NCBI GenBank assembly: GCA_027886175.1
Contig: JAJNNQ010000077.1
Coordinates: 1,426,001-1,490,000 of the forward strand
DNA length: 64,000 nt
Direction of reading: 5' to 3'
Source: Phylloscopus collybita
Taxonomy: Eukaryota; Chordata; Aves; Passeriformes; Phylloscopidae
How positions within the stretch are numbered: position 1 is the first letter of the stretch; every line of letters begins with the position of its first letter. Positions 12,171 to 23,358 of this stretch are shown here, one piece after another. The position numbers and the translations under genes were made by a program. A model generated the notes under the pieces. That model had not been told where the DNA came from. It made no database searches and saw nothing but the letters and a program-made list of their open reading frames with translations.

Positions 12171-13663
12171 GCCTTCAGCTCCTCCTCAGCCCCCTGGACA
12201 GCAGCAACAGCAGCATCACCTTTGCAGGGCCCAGCAGGGCTCTCCTGAGCTGCCCTTGCCCAGCTGCAGACAGAGCCTGCCCCAGCCAGGGCCCTGCAGA
12301 CAGGCAGGTTTCTGTAGGGCCGGGCACAGGGCACAGAGGCTGGGATGGGCTCTGTCAGCGCTGGCAGGGACAAGGCTCCTCTCAGGAGGGAAATGTCCAG
12401 GCCCAGGGAGATGCTGAGGGAAGGAGAGGGGGCTGAAGAGAGCAGTGCTGGGGGCAGGAGGGCCCTGTGGGTGTGTGGGAGGTGCCGTTCACAGCTGGGC
12501 ACGGGAACACTGTCCTGAGTGCCCGGCTGTCTCTGCCCTGCCCTCCCAGGCACAGCCCCACCACATCTTCTCTTGGTTCTGCACTGTCCTGATATTGTCC
12601 CTGTCATCTGGTGCTCTCAGGGAGGCTCTGGCATTGGCAGCAGCTGAGTCAGGAACTGCCTTTGGGATTTCTGCCAGGCAGCTGTGGCCATGGCCATGGG
12701 GTGTCCAAGCTTCCCTGGGACCTGTGGGGCTGTGGGCAGAGCAGTCCATGGGAAAGGGGAATGGGCTGAGCCCCCTCCCTGAGATCCCATCATGGGCACA
12801 CCCAGGGATCTCCTTGCTGTGTCCTTGCAAGCTCTGAGCTGCCCTCCTGGCTGCAGATCTGTGCCAGAGCCCCTCGCAGTTCCCTGAATGTGCCCTGGGG
12901 AAGTGCAGAGATGCCAGAGCTGAGGAAATGCTGCTGGGTTTGCCAAGGGAGCCGTGAGTGTCCTTGGCTGAAGGGGGTGCTGAGACCTTGCCCAGAGCCC
13001 TTTGGAGAGGGGGAGACATTGAGGGATCCCTCTGCTCTGGGCAGGGTCTGGTTTATCCCAGGGTGACCTGGGAGTGTGACTGTGCTCTGACTGCAGCCAA
13101 AGCTGCAAAGCCAGGGCAGTTGGGAACAAGCACATCCAGCCCCTCACCTTGCCCAAGGCACAGGGAATCCTTTGCCTCTCACATCTCTCAGTGGCAAACT
13201 CTGAGTGCAGCAGAAATGCTGGGGATTTCTGACCTCAGAGAACCAGGAATGATGTTTGGGCAGGAAAATAATGGCCAAAATTCCTTCCTGCTATCCATGC
13301 CCTTTAGAAGTGGGAGTGCAGATTATCATATCAAGCTCATCTTCATTATAATTGATTCCCCTGAAAAATCCTGAATATCCAGCCTTGTCCCTCTGCCACA
13401 CGGCCACAAACCCAGGGCAGCAGGGAAGGGATGGCTCCAGGAGAGCCCCCACACACAGCCCTGGCTGCTCCTGCCACTCTCAGACAGCACAAATGGAGCT
13501 ATGGCAGGGACCTGGGTGAAGCTTTCCCCAGAACAGGAACAAGGGTGGGGGAGTCACAGCGCGACAGTGGACAGGGAATGGCCCAGGTTTGGCTCAAAGC
13601 AGCCTCTGCTGACTTGTCCCTGTCCTTTCTCCATGAACAGGTCCCCATGTGCGGCCAGAGCAA

Positions 13664-14596
13664 ATGTCCAACAGCAGCTCCATCAGCCACTTCCTCCTGC
13701 TGGCATTGGCAGACAGGCGGCAGCTGCAGCTCCTGAACTTCTGCCTCTTCCTGGGCATCTCCCTGGCTGCCCTCCTGGGCAACGGCCTCATCATCAGCAC
13801 TGTAGCCTGCGGCCACCACCTGCACAGCCCCATGTTCTCCTTCCTGCTCAACCTGACCCTCACTGACCTGGGCTCCATCCTAACCACTGTCCCCAAAGCC
13901 ATGCACAATTCCCTCTGGGACACCAGGTACATCTCCTACACAGGATGTGCTACTCAAGTCTTTTTCTTTTCCTTTTTCATCACATCAGAATTTGCGTTTC
14001 TCACTGTCATGTGCTACGACTGCTACGTGTCCATCTGCAAACCCCTGCACTATGGGACCCTCCTGGGCAGCAGAGCTTGTGCCCACATGGCAGCAGCTGC
14101 CTGGGCCAGTGCCTTTCTCACTGCTCTCATGCACACAGCCAATACATTTTCCCTGCCCTTGTGCCATGGCAATGCCTTGGGCCAGTTCTTCTGTGAAATC
14201 CCACAGGTCCTCAAGCTCTCCTGCTCACACTTCAAACTCAGGGAAAATAGCCTCATTGTGTTAAGTGCTTTTCTGTATTTTGGCTGTTTTGTGTTCATTG
14301 TTTTCTCCTATGTGCAGATCTTCAGGGTTGTGCTTAGGATCCCCTCTGAACAGGGACGGCACAAAGCCTTTTCCACCTGCCTCCTTCACCTCGCTGTGCT
14401 CTCCCTGTTTATCAGCACTGGCTTTGTTACCTACCTGAAGCCCCCTTCCATGTCCTCCCCATCCCTGGATCTGGCCCTGTCAGTTCTGTACTCGGTGGTG
14501 CCTCCAGCCCTGAACCCCCTCATCTACAGCCTGAGGAACCAGGAGCTCAAGGCTGCAGTGTGGACACTGATCACTAGACAACTTCAAAAACATTAA
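13664..14596 (+). CDS. Olfactory receptor, OR14-like (avian expanded clade), Arg-to-Cys in DRY
   Basis: Encodes 310 residues with seven membrane segments, the usual length and single-exon layout of odorant-binding G-protein-coupled receptors in the plasma membrane of olfactory neurons. Family marks are GN at 39-40 in TM1, PMF at 56-58, the extracellular Cys at 95, MCYDCYVSICKPLHY at the end of TM3, FSTCLLHL before TM6 and PPALNPLIYSLRNQ in TM7. An N-terminal NSS gives a glycosylation site. The ATG at 13664 gives the MSNSSSISHF start known for this group; five upstream in-frame codons begin with GTG, and the ATG at 13647 is out of frame. A likely splice acceptor (ccatgaacag) ends at 13640. Odd point: codon 120 (14021-14023) is TGC where the paralogue at 53704-54636 has the arginine codon CGC, so the DRY-type motif reads DCY. 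The frame is otherwise intact. Confidence 0.93.
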   Translation: MSNSSSISHFLLLALADRRQLQLLNFCLFLGISLAALLGNGLIISTVACGHHLHSPMFSFLLNLTLTDLGSILTTVPKAMHNSLWDTRYISYTGCATQVFFFSFFITSEFAFLTVMCYDCYVSICKPLHYGTLLGSRACAHMAAAAWASAFLTALMHTANTFSLPLCHGNALGQFFCEIPQVLKLSCSHFKLRENSLIVLSAFLYFGCFVFIVFSYVQIFRVVLRIPSEQGRHKAFSTCLLHLAVLSLFISTGFVTYLKPPSMSSPSLDLALSVLYSVVPPALNPLIYSLRNQELKAAVWTLITRQLQKH

Positions 14597-14626
14597 ATTG
14601 GTTGCCAATTTCTGCAAATCACTTGT

Positions 14627-14632
14627 AATAAA
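14627..14632 (+). promoter_or_regulatory. Polyadenylation signal AATAAA
   Basis: AATAAA lies about 30 bp after the receptor stop codon. The paralogue at the other arm has GATAAA at the equivalent place (around 53670, minus strand). Confidence 0.55.
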
Positions 14633-14846
14633 AGTCATCTTTATAGCACTTGGTTGGTTGGTCTTAAGATTTTTGTACTTTGTTTTAGTTTTCAATGATC
14701 AGTAAGGAATGCCAGATTGTGAACTTTGTTACTTCGTTTCTCTCCACTTTTGCTCTGCCCACAGACTATGTCAAGGAGGGGCTGTGTTCTCAGTGGCTTT
14801 TAAACTAACTAAAGGGTCTCCCTCCTAAGTTTTCACTGGAAATCGC

Positions 14847-15668
14847 CCTTTGGTTCCCTTCTCTGCAGCTGCAGCAGCAATGTCTGTGTGCAGAGCTGGG
14901 GGCAGATCAGTGCTGGCACAGCAGCTGTGCCCAGCAGCAGCAGCAGCACTTGGTGCTGCCAGTGCTGCTGCCGTGGCCCTGCCCCGCTGCCCTCCTGGCC
15001 CTGCTGTTGCTGTAGGGCCTGAGTGCTCTCGGGGCCGGGCACAGGGCTGGGGGTGGCAGTGCCGGGGCTGCAGCAGGGACAGGCCATGGGCACTGCTGGC
15101 ACAGCAGCAGTGCTGAGGCCTCAGCCCAGGGCCTGGGGGCTGCAGGCTCCTTGCCCAGGCTCTCTCCACAACACATTGCCCAGGCCAAGGCTCAGCAGAG
15201 AAAAGCCCCGGCAGCAGCCCCAGGCTGGCCGTGGGCAGGCTGGGGGCAAACAGCACGGCTGGGGCTCTGCAAGGGCCCTGGGCAAGCACACGGCAAGGAG
15301 CAGCAGAGCAGGGCCTGATCCATCCCCACTGCGCTGGACACCCCAGGCCAGCGGCCCACAGCCTCCTCATGCACCTGCCAACAACATCCCCCCTCTGCAG
15401 CCCTGGCCTCTCCCCCAGCTCACACAGCTGCCGCAGCCTTGCAGGCACAGCCACGGCAGCACTGCCTCAGGAGCCCCTGTTTGCCCTGCCCAGAGCAGGC
15501 CTGAGCACCCCCATGGGGTTGGTGTGGGGAGATGAAGCTGAAGGAGCACAAATGCCAGCAGGGCCTGGGGCCAGGAAGGGCTGGGCCACAGCAGGGAAAC
15601 CCCTCAGGTTTGTGGTGGCCTCTGAAGTCAGAGCCAGAAAGTTTGTTCCCATGAGCTGGGAGTTTGCT
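14847..15668. repeat. Receptor downstream block, copy 1 (highly conserved ~820 bp)
   Basis: GC-rich block with short CAG/CTG runs. It is repeated directly at 22467-23285 with about ten mismatches and in reverse at about 52640-53440. Stretches 14881-15060 and 15241-15530 are identical to the direct copy by eye, although the 250 bp just upstream are much more diverged. Frames of 150-214 codons are open on both strands in all copies; their Ala/Pro/Gln/Cys-rich composition and lack of motifs argue against coding. Confidence 0.9.
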
Positions 15669-16172
15669 GTGCCACTGTAGACGTTGTTGGTCAGAGCCAG
15701 GGCTGCCTGGCAGCCACCCCCAAACTGCCCTGACCATTTCCTTTGCTTCACCTTGGCTATCTTTGCACTTCACTGCTCCAGATTTCTTCCTCTTCCCCAC
15801 CCCTGTTCCCTCCCCTGCAAACAGCCCATCCCTGGTTGCCCTTTCCTCTCTGGCCCCACTCCCCATTTCAGTTCCTCACTTGGCACCATGGGAACGTCCC
15901 TTGGGGAGCAGGATCATCCTCCAAGTGCTTCAGGAATTGTGTGCAGGCTCCTGCATTGCCTCCTGCTGCTCCCTTGCCAGACTCACCCCAGGCCAGGGGG
16001 GCACATCTGGGCTGCTGTGTCTGGCTGTGGGGCTCCCTGTTGTGGGCAATGAGGAGGAGCTGCAGAGGCTCTGCAGGACTGACAGGATGGGCTTTGGGGC
16101 TGGGAGGAGAAGCTGCTGTGGGACCTGGGCCTCTGCACCTTCTGAAGAGGAGGCCCTGGGCTCATCCTGCAG

Positions 16173-16515
16173 GTGCTGCAAGGGTGGTTTCAGAGAATCC
16201 CAAAATCAGCAAGGTTGGAACAGACCTTGGGCATCATCCAGTCCAACCTGTGTCCTGACACTGCCTTGTCTCCCTTGAGCCTCCTCTTCTCCAGGATAAA
16301 CAACCCCAGCTCCCTCAGCCACTCCTCACAGGACTTGTTGTCCAGACCCCTCACCAGCCTTGTTGCCCTTCTCTGGACACGCTCCAGCCCCTCCATGTCC
16401 TTCCTAAATTGGGGGGCCCAGAACTGGACACAGCACTCAACCCAACTGATTGCTGCCCAACCAGTGCAGAGCACAGGGGAAGGATCCCTGCCCTGCTCCT
16501 GCTGGCCACACCATT
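16173..16515 (-). mobile_element. CR1 LINE 3'-end fragment
   Basis: Plus-strand text from 'agaatcccaaaatcagcaag' through aggataaacaaccccagctc, ccttctctggacacgctcc and ggggcccagaactggacaca is the complement of the CR1 3' end. The homologous fragment in the other arm extends further (51484-52107). Here it is cut by the satellite array that starts at about 16516. Confidence 0.9.
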
Positions 16516-16925
16516 CCTAATCCAGGCCCTGTAGTGTCACAATGGATCCTTGGTTCCAGGAGGTCTGGTAGTGCAGCAATGGTCTCTCCTTGGTTCCACA
16601 GGGTCACAATGGCCTCTTGCTCCCAAGGGGCACCACGCTGTCAAACCCGCTTCCTTTGTTCCAGGATCCCTGAGGAGCAACCCTGGCCCCTTGGTTCCAT
16701 GGGGCCCTGCAGTGTCACAATGGCCCCATCGTGACACCAGGTCCTGCTCTGTCCCAATGCTCTGCATGGTCCCACAAGGCCCTGCAGTGTCACATTGGCC
16801 TCTTGGTTCCATGAGGCCTCAGAGGGCCACCATGAATTCCTTGGTGCTGCAGTGTCACAGAGGAGCCCTGGTCACACAAGATCCTGCAATGTCACCAGGG
16901 ACCCTTGTCACAACTCACTATTGCA
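16516..16925. repeat. Satellite array 1, ~38-bp unit (tcacaatgg ... ccttggttccatgagg)
   Basis: Degenerate tandem copies of a unit of about 37-42 bp built from 'tgtcacaatgg', 'ccccttggttccatgagg' and 'ccctgcag'. The same family forms arrays at 37500-39720 and 62900-64000, all in the same orientation. It adjoins the end of duplication arm B. Confidence 0.88.
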
Positions 16926-16929
16926 GGCA

Positions 16930-17650
16930 GGGGTTGTGATGGTTCGAGTGATGTCAGAGCACAAAAGACACAGCAGGGGACAACAACAATTTGCTCTCAA
17001 CAGGAGTGCCCTTTATTAAGTGCACACCGCACTGTATGTGACACAGGGAAAGGGAGAGGGAGGAGAGAGAGATAGAGAGAGCGATAAAGAGAGAGAAAAG
17101 GAATATAACTACCGACAGAGAAACAAAGTCCTCATGGTGCAGGCTGACTAATAGGAATGTCTTAGTCCTTCGGGAGATCTCAAATTTGGGTTATCTTGGG
17201 GGTCTCTTTATAGTCCTTTCCAAAGCAACAGGCAGTTGGTCAGAAGGTGGGGACACCATCAACAGGTGCATTGAGACAGGACGAAGCGCTCCAACTCTTG
17301 TCCATGTGTAGAGCAAATGTCCACTCAGGGAACAGGTACAGGGCAAGTACAGGACAAACCAGCCCAAAACCAGTCTGCTGTGGTGTGCCCGTTGTTTCCA
17401 CGTGGGATCCCATGGGGATGCATTGGTCCAACGAGCGCACCTGCAGACAATGGTTGGCAGACATCCCACCTCAGCCAGGCCAGAACTCCTGTATTGGGGG
17501 TTTAGGTTTTTGTCCCAGTCCTTTTTGGGGTCTTCAGTCTTCATCCTTGGTGATGGTCGTGAGGCAGATGAGGGACTTTGGGACCGTCTCTTACAGGTGA
17601 TCACTGGGGTGTAGTCATTGGGGTTGGGAGTGGGGTTGTTCATTGAGTTG
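16930..17650 (-). mobile_element. LTR-like element
   Basis: On the minus strand a TATAAAG box (17206-17212) is followed about 190 bp later by AATAAA (17012-17017), a spacing typical of the U3-R-U5 parts of an LTR. No open viral frame adjoins it and I could not define target duplications, so it is either a solo LTR or a decayed end. Confidence 0.5.
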
Positions 17651-17654
17651 GACA

Positions 17655-18460
17655 GTGTGGAGGGGTCAGTGGGGTGGTCAGTGAGGAGTTACTGTCAGTG
17701 GGTGTGCACAGAGGGTGTGGTCACTGGGTGTGGTCACTGGGTGTGGTCAGTGAGGGATGGTCAATGAGGGTAGCCAGTGGGTGGGCTCAATGGGTGTGGT
17801 CATTGGGTTTTCCTTGTGGTGGGCAGTGGGTTTGGTCAATGGGTATGATCAGTGGGGTGGTCACTGGGGTGTGGGCAGTGGTGTGGTCAGTGGGTGTGCT
17901 CAGAGTGGAGTGGTCATTGGGTTGGTCAGTGGGTGTGGTGAGGTGTTGTCAATGGGGGTGGTCAGTGGGTGTGCTCAGTGGGGTGGTTGTTGGGGTGGGC
18001 AGTGGGTGTGGTCAGTGGGTGCAGTCATTGGGTGGTCATTGGGTGTGCTCAGTGGTTATGGTCAGTGTTATGGTCAGTGGGGTGGTCAGTGGAGTGTGGT
18101 CAGTGGGGAGTGGTCAGTGGGGTGAGTGTGGTCAGTGTGGTCATTAGGGTGTGGTCATTGGAGGGTGGGTGTGGTCATTGGGATGGGTGTGGTCACTGCA
18201 GTTTGTGTGGTCAGTGTGGATGTGTGGTCATTGGGATAAGAGTGGTCAATGTGCAGGATGTAATCAATGGAGCAGGTGTGGCCATTTTAGGATGTTGTCA
18301 AAGGGGTGGGTGAGGCCATTTTGATGGGTCTGGTCCATTGGGTATTGCCAGTGGGGTAGGTGTGGTCAGTGGGGTAGTGGTCAATCAGGGGATGTGGTCA
18401 CTGAGGTGGGTGTGATCAATGCAGTGGTCAGTGGATGGGTGTGGTCACTGCAGGGGGTGC
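17655..18460. repeat. G/T-rich minisatellite (GTGGTCAGTGGG-type)
   Basis: Dozens of copies of 9-18-bp units such as gtggtcagtggg, gtggtcattggg and gtgctcagtgggg. The G-rich strand is the plus strand. Frames open through the array are by-products of the repeat. Confidence 0.92.
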
Positions 18461-18479
18461 ATTCCATCAGAATCCACTG

Positions 18480-18700
18480 TGACACAGTTTCCTCCCAGGC
18501 CCCGTCAGGCCGTGCTGAGCAATGATGGAGCCTTGTTTCTACAAGGCCTGGCCATGGCCCAGGGGCACCTGTGTCCCAAGAGGCCCCACTTGGTGAAAGT
18601 GGAGCCTTGCTCCCATGGGATTCCAGGGTGTTCCAGTGGTGTCCTGGGTTCCATGAGGCCCCTCTTTGTAACAATTGAGGCTTGCTTCCTGATGCCTGAC
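18480..18700. repeat. Diverged island of the ~38-bp satellite
   Basis: Motifs such as 'gggttccatgaggcccct', 'gtaacaattgaggcttg' and 'gtggagccttgctcccatggg' match the satellite unit with many changes. Confidence 0.5.
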
Positions 18701-20121
18701 AAATGAACATAAAAGCAGCTCCCTTTGGACCCATGGGGATCTTTCCACACCAGACAAAACTAGAAGAGATCTCCTAACACCTAACTCAGGTATTTAAACA
18801 AACAAAATACCACCTTTATTCAGTTAGTCATGTACCTCTGTGTCAGATCCGAGGATTCCTGGGCTCTGATACAGTGGGATTGCCTGTCTCTTTCCTGCTC
18901 CAAGGTCAGGGGAATTAAACTCAGGAGACATTGTTTTGGAAGTCTCACTCTGAAATTTGTTATCCTTATCTATTAAAAACTCACGAGATGTGAGCTCTCT
19001 CTAACAAATTGAGAAAGTGAGCCAAAATGGTGTCTATTTGAGACTAATTTTGTCCCAATTATCCAATAAACAGTTGACATCTGTTTGGGGGGTGAACTGG
19101 GTAAATCCTTGTTTATTGCTGCTATTTTGGTGAGCATCCTTTTTCTGCATCTTGAATGTGTGTGTGTGTGTGTGTGTACAGTGAGCTTTGGTCTTTCTAC
19201 AAACGTTTTGCCGGTTATTGTATATTTTTGAGGCAAGGCTACCATCTTGTGTTAAAAGTTACAATTACAACAGGTTTAGTGCTCTCTAGTTCATTTATGA
19301 TGTAACACTGTCATCTTGTGTCAAAAGGTATAATTGCAGTAAGCTGGGAATTTTTGTATTAAAAGGAGCTGTTTGTCCTCAGTGAATTGTTAAAGGAGGC
19401 CAGCAAAGCTTGGGCTGGAGCTACAAGAGCCTGGCCATCCAGGGAAGCACTCTCTAGGTGGTTTGGGCTTGAACCTAATGAATTTTTGAATTTAGGAGAG
19501 GATTGGGTTAATGTTGAGTGAAAGAACCAAAGGGCAGAGAGGGTGCTTTTAGGAGGACGGTATTCGACACAAATGAATACTCATTTGGCTTTTGACTGGG
19601 AACTACCCCCAGTTGAGGACAATCTCAGAAACCCACGGCAGTGGGGATGAACAGGGGTGACCCCTTGCATTGTGTGTGGGCTGACAATTTTCCATTGGGA
19701 ACCAGGATGGCATCCAGGTTGGGTCCTTCTCCCCTGGAGAGGGTGCAAAAGGAGATGGTCTTGTATATCCCACAGAAGAAGACCTAGATGCCCCAAGTGT
19801 ATCCCAGAGCTCCCGAGATAACTATAATTGGGAAGTAGCACATGATCAGTGTGAGACAGTGAGTCTAGTCTGTGAAAAAATTTGGACCCCGAGGATTTGG
19901 ATATCTTTGAAAAAGACTGTGGTTTATTTTAGTTTTGATAGTTGAGAAGTGGCTGGTCGCTTTTGCTAGTGGGGAAGGGGTGGGGGAGGTTTAAATAGCC
20001 TAGAGAAAAAGGTAGAGATAATCAGAACTGAGTGTTCCTAGTATATTTTCATACCATGAGACTGCCAGGTCAAGACAAAGGGCTGAGATAAAATAAAGAA
20101 ATTCCAGGGAAGAGAAAGACA
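18701..20121. other. No gene; possible retroviral leader sequence
   Basis: Contains 'tttatt' at 18811 and a (TG)11 microsatellite at 19159-19180. The part nearest the gag remnant (about 19900-20121) may be its 5' leader, but I find no LTR copy matching 20925-21300 and no clear primer-binding site, so the 5' end of that element cannot be placed. Confidence 0.4.
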
Positions 20122-20920
20122 GTGGATACTGTCCAGAGCACGGTCATTTCTAGAGCCAGTCCTTTGGGCTGTATTTTGGCACACTGGAGAGAACTAGTGG
20201 GATATGGGGGGATTGAGAATAAAAGAAATCTTGTGAAATTTTGTACACAGTGGTGGCCACTTTATAAACTGGGAGAAGGCTGTCAGTGGCCACCCGCTGG
20301 CTCTTTGGATTATGATACCTTATTGCAGCTGATGTTATTTTTAAGAAGGAAGGAAAAATGGAAGGAGGTGACCTATGCTGATATGTTATTCTCTAAAACC
20401 ATCCAGAATGGCAGAGAAGTTGTGGGATTAGACCTCCCTCTGACTCCTTTGTACTAGCTTTGGAAAAAGACAACAAGGCTAACAGAGGGAAACCCAGGCA
20501 ATGCTGTGATGCCTGTTCTATAAAGCCGAAATGCACACAGCCTGATAAAGTTCATCATGCAGAAAAGCAAGAACAGGAGTTAGCAGATCTGTTCAGACCA
20601 CCTCCTAAAGGCAGGGTAGATGAAGGGAAGAAATGGGTTGAAGAGAATTGTCACACTTAACCCCCGCCTCAGTTCCCCTAGGAAAGGAAAAGACTGAGCA
20701 GCCTATTCCCTCACCTGCCAAACCACCACACCCATGTAGCAGTGATAGTGATGATGTGTTGTGTTTCCCCCATAGCCCACCTCCCCAAAGTAGTCCCAGA
20801 GGAACCCAAACTAGAAGCTGAACAAAAGGGGTGATACAAGCACCCTTACGAGAGGCAGTGGGATCAGAGGGAACGAGGATGTCAGTTAAAGTGCCCTTTT
20901 CTACAGTCCATTTAGAGGCA
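20122..20920 (+). pseudogene. gag: Retroviral gag remnant (ERV-E)
   Basis: Gag is the structural polyprotein of a retrovirus. Residues near the start form a matrix-like module with conserved Trp residues (AHWRELVGYGG, FCTQWWPLY, GSLDYDTLLQLMLFLRRKEK). It stops at 20457, and a second frame (20460-20660) continues with a Cys-rich stretch and a PPPK motif. Still later, in another phase, about 20840-20920 reads like the start of a capsid domain (PLREAVGSEG, VPFSTVHLEAW). Frameshifts and stops make it dead, and it runs directly into the 3' LTR at 20925, so all of pol and env has been deleted. Assignment as gag rests on the matrix- and capsid-like motifs; the genus is uncertain. Confidence 0.65.
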
Positions 20921-20924
20921 TGGG

Positions 20925-21300
20925 TGTGGAGTCTCTTGTGCCCCTCCCAGGTGTGGCAGGGGCTTCCCTCATGGTTCCCTGCAGACATTGTGTAATCTTC
21001 TCCCTGGGTTTCTCGGGCCCATCACCCTCCCATGGTATTCCTTTTCCCTATTTCCCCACTGGCTGTGGGGGCCTGGTGTCCAGTTTCTGTCTTCTCTATG
21101 GTCAGTTGCCCCCTGCCCTGCCCCCTGTGCTGCCCACGAACCTGGGACACTATATAGCTGAGAAAAACCACATGATCAACCCTCTTCATGCTCACCCCTT
21201 CCCCGGTTCAGTGTGGAGGGAATAAAAACGGATTCTCCAGCTTAACAAAGAGACTTGTCTCGTTTGCTTCCCTGCCAGCGGCTGAACCTCTCTGGACACG
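20925..21300 (+). repeat. 3' LTR of ERV-E
   Basis: Begins TGTGGAGTCTC, with a TATA-like 'actatatagctg' near 21150 and AATAAA near 21222, then 'aacaaagagacttgtct'. The element at 23359-23595 carries the same start and same 'acaaagagactt' in reverse. The right edge is approximate. Confidence 0.6.
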
Positions 21301-21978
21301 ATGATCACTGCTGCCACACGCTGTTGCACACCATGACCTTGTGTGTACAGGAACAGGACATACCTGAAATTCCTTCAGGAATGTGGGATACCCCAGAACC
21401 CACTCAGGATCAGGGTCTCACTTGGCCTCATCATCCTCAGCTTTCAGCTGACCAGACCCCATCCCACCCTCACAATCCTCACCCCACCATACCCCACTGC
21501 TCCTAATCAGGAAGCGCTGTCCAGCCTGGCCTTGGCCACTTCCAAGGATGGAGCAGCCACAACTTCTCTGGGCTACCGGTGCCAGGGCCTCAGCACCCTC
21601 AGAGGGAAGAATTCCTTCCCAACATCCCATCTAACCCTGCCCTCAGGCACTGGGAAGCCATTCCCCCTTGTCCTGTCCCTGCAGGCCCTTGGAAAGAGTC
21701 GCTCTCATCCAAGAATTGCTACTCCTCCCTGCCGTGGGGCAGAAGTTGGAAGTTGATTTTCTCCCCGTGGCCCCGGGCCAGCCCTGAGCCAGGGGCAGGA
21801 CCTTTCCCTGGAGCTCTGCGGGCGCTGGCTCGGTTCGGCCGCAGCCCAGCAGACGGAGCTCAGAGCTCCCCGGGGGCTGCGGCTCCTCCCGAGGGGCAGC
21901 GCTGGGGCAGCTCCCACCTCTGCCCCGGGACAGCAGCAGGGACAGCAGCCGAGGGAAGGGCTGGGGCTGGGCCAGGCA
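21301..21978. other. No gene; GC-rich end portion
   Basis: Ordinary sequence to about 21750, then a CpG-rich stretch (21760-21960) that replaces the first two-thirds of the olfactory receptor expected here. Open frames run through it but have no recognisable domain. Confidence 0.45.
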
Positions 21979-22209
21979 GCCTTTTCCACCTGCCTCCCTC
22001 ACCTGGCCGTGCTCTCCCTGTTCATCAGCACTGCCATGTTTGCCTACCTGAAGCCCCCCTCCATCTCCTCCCCATCCCTGGATCTGGCCCTGTCAGTTCT
22101 GTACTTGGTGGTGCCTCCAACCCTGAACCCCCTCATCTACAGCCTTAGGAACCAGGAGCTCAAGGCTGCAGTGTGGACACTGATCACTGGATGGTTTCAG
22201 AAACATTAA
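21979..22209 (+). pseudogene. Olfactory receptor fragment, TM6-TM7 end (OR14-like)
   Basis: Encodes the last ~76 residues of a receptor related to the two intact genes: AFSTCLPHLAV, the TM6 stretch, LKPPSISSPSLDLALSVLY and the TM7 mark PPTLNPLIYSLRNQ, ending FQKH. It begins abruptly after a GC-rich stretch, so five membrane segments are missing and no receptor can be made. The stop (22207-22209) and a following AATAAA (22240-22245) are kept. About 95% identical in DNA to 14366-14596. It heads a direct partial copy of the receptor unit continuing to 23285. Confidence 0.9.
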
Positions 22210-22466
22210 ACTGCTGGCTAATTTCTGAAAATCACTTTCAATAAAAGCCATTATCAATACTTCTTTTTGGTTTCATTTTGGAGATTATTTTACTTTGGAT
22301 TATTATTTCAATATGACCCACAAAGACATGTCATTGTTTGCACCAGATCCCATTTTGTTTCTCTCCACCTTCCCTGTGGCCACAGACTGTGTCAATGGGG
22401 GGCTGTGCTCTTGGTGGCTTTAAAGGAACTCAAGGATGTCCCAGCCAAGTTTTCTGCAGAGATGCC

Positions 22467-23285
22467 CCTTTGGTTCCCTTCTCTGCAGCTGCAGCAGCAA
22501 TGTCTGTGTGCAGAGCTGGGGGCAGATCAGTGCTGGCACAGCAGCTGTGCCCAGCAGCAGCAGCAGCACTTGGTGCTGCCAGTGCTGCTGCCGTGGCCCT
22601 GCCCCGCTGCCCTCCTGGCCCTGCTGTTGCTGTAGGGCCTGAGTGCTCTCGGGGCCGGGCACAGGGCTGGGGGTGGCAGTGCCGGGGCTGCAGCAGGGAC
22701 AGGCCATGGGCTCTGCTGGCACAGCAGCAGTGCTGAGGCCTCAGGCCAGGGCCTGGGGGCTGCAGGCTCCTTGCCCAGGCTCTCTCCAGAACACATTGCC
22801 CAGGCCAAGGCTGAGCAGAGAAAAGCCCCGGCAGCAGCCCCAGGCTGGCCGTGGGCAGGCTGGGGGCAAACAGCACGGCTGGGGCTCTGCAAGGGCCCTG
22901 GGCAAGCACACGGCAAGGAGCAGCAGAGCAGGGCCTGATCCATCCCCACTGCGCTGGACACCCCAGGCCAGCGGCCCACAGCCTCCTCATGCACCTGCCA
23001 ACAACATCCCCCCTCTGCAGCCCTGGCCTCTCCCCCAGCTCACACAGCTGCCGCAGCCTTGCAGGCACAGCCACGGCAGCACTGCCTCAGGAGCCCCTGT
23101 TTGCCCTGCCCAGAGCAGGCCTGAGCACCCCCATGGGGTTGGTGTGGGGAGATGAAGCTGAGGGAGCAGAAATGGTAGCAGGGCCTGGGGCCAGGAAGGG
23201 CTGGGCCACAGCAGGGAAACCCCTCAGGTTTGTGGTGGCCTCTGAAGTCAGAGCCAGAAAGTTTGTTCCCCTGAGCTGTGAGTTT
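22467..23285. repeat. Receptor downstream block, copy 2 (direct)
   Basis: Direct repeat of 14847-15668 with about ten mismatches, most of them in the last 100 bp. It follows the truncated receptor as the intact block follows the intact receptor. Homology ends at about 23285, 75 bp before a minus-strand LTR. Confidence 0.92.
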
Positions 23286-23358
23286 TTGTCCTATCTGAGA
23301 ACAGTCTGCAGATGTTTCTCAGATTCAGCTGTCATTGGTTCAAGCAACAGTCCAGGGA

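Larger units (their letters stand above)
7769..16524. repeat. Inverted segmental duplication, arm B
   Basis: About 8.75 kb matching 51785-60281 in reverse. The partner breaks away exactly at 7769/60281, where ERV-D-side sequence begins, and at about 16524/51785, inside a CR1 fragment. The arm carries a tandem array, the upstream region and coding exon of one olfactory receptor and its downstream block. The arms are roughly 35 kb apart and each gene points toward the other. Confidence 0.9.

Noticed and set aside
13649..13663. Five-codon N-terminal extension of the olfactory receptor
   Set aside because: It begins with GTG; the nearby ATG at 13647 is out of frame. The ATG at 13664 gives the family's normal N terminus.
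14825..15454. 209-214-codon minus-direction frame kept in three copies of the receptor downstream block
   Set aside because: Copies are about 98-99% identical, so open frames persist by recency. Composition is low-complexity Ala/Pro/Gln/Cys, the opposite strand is open too and no motif is seen.
21579..22148. 189-codon plus frame across the third receptor copy
   Set aside because: It reads the receptor fragment in the wrong phase (the correct phase gives NPLIYSLRNQ).
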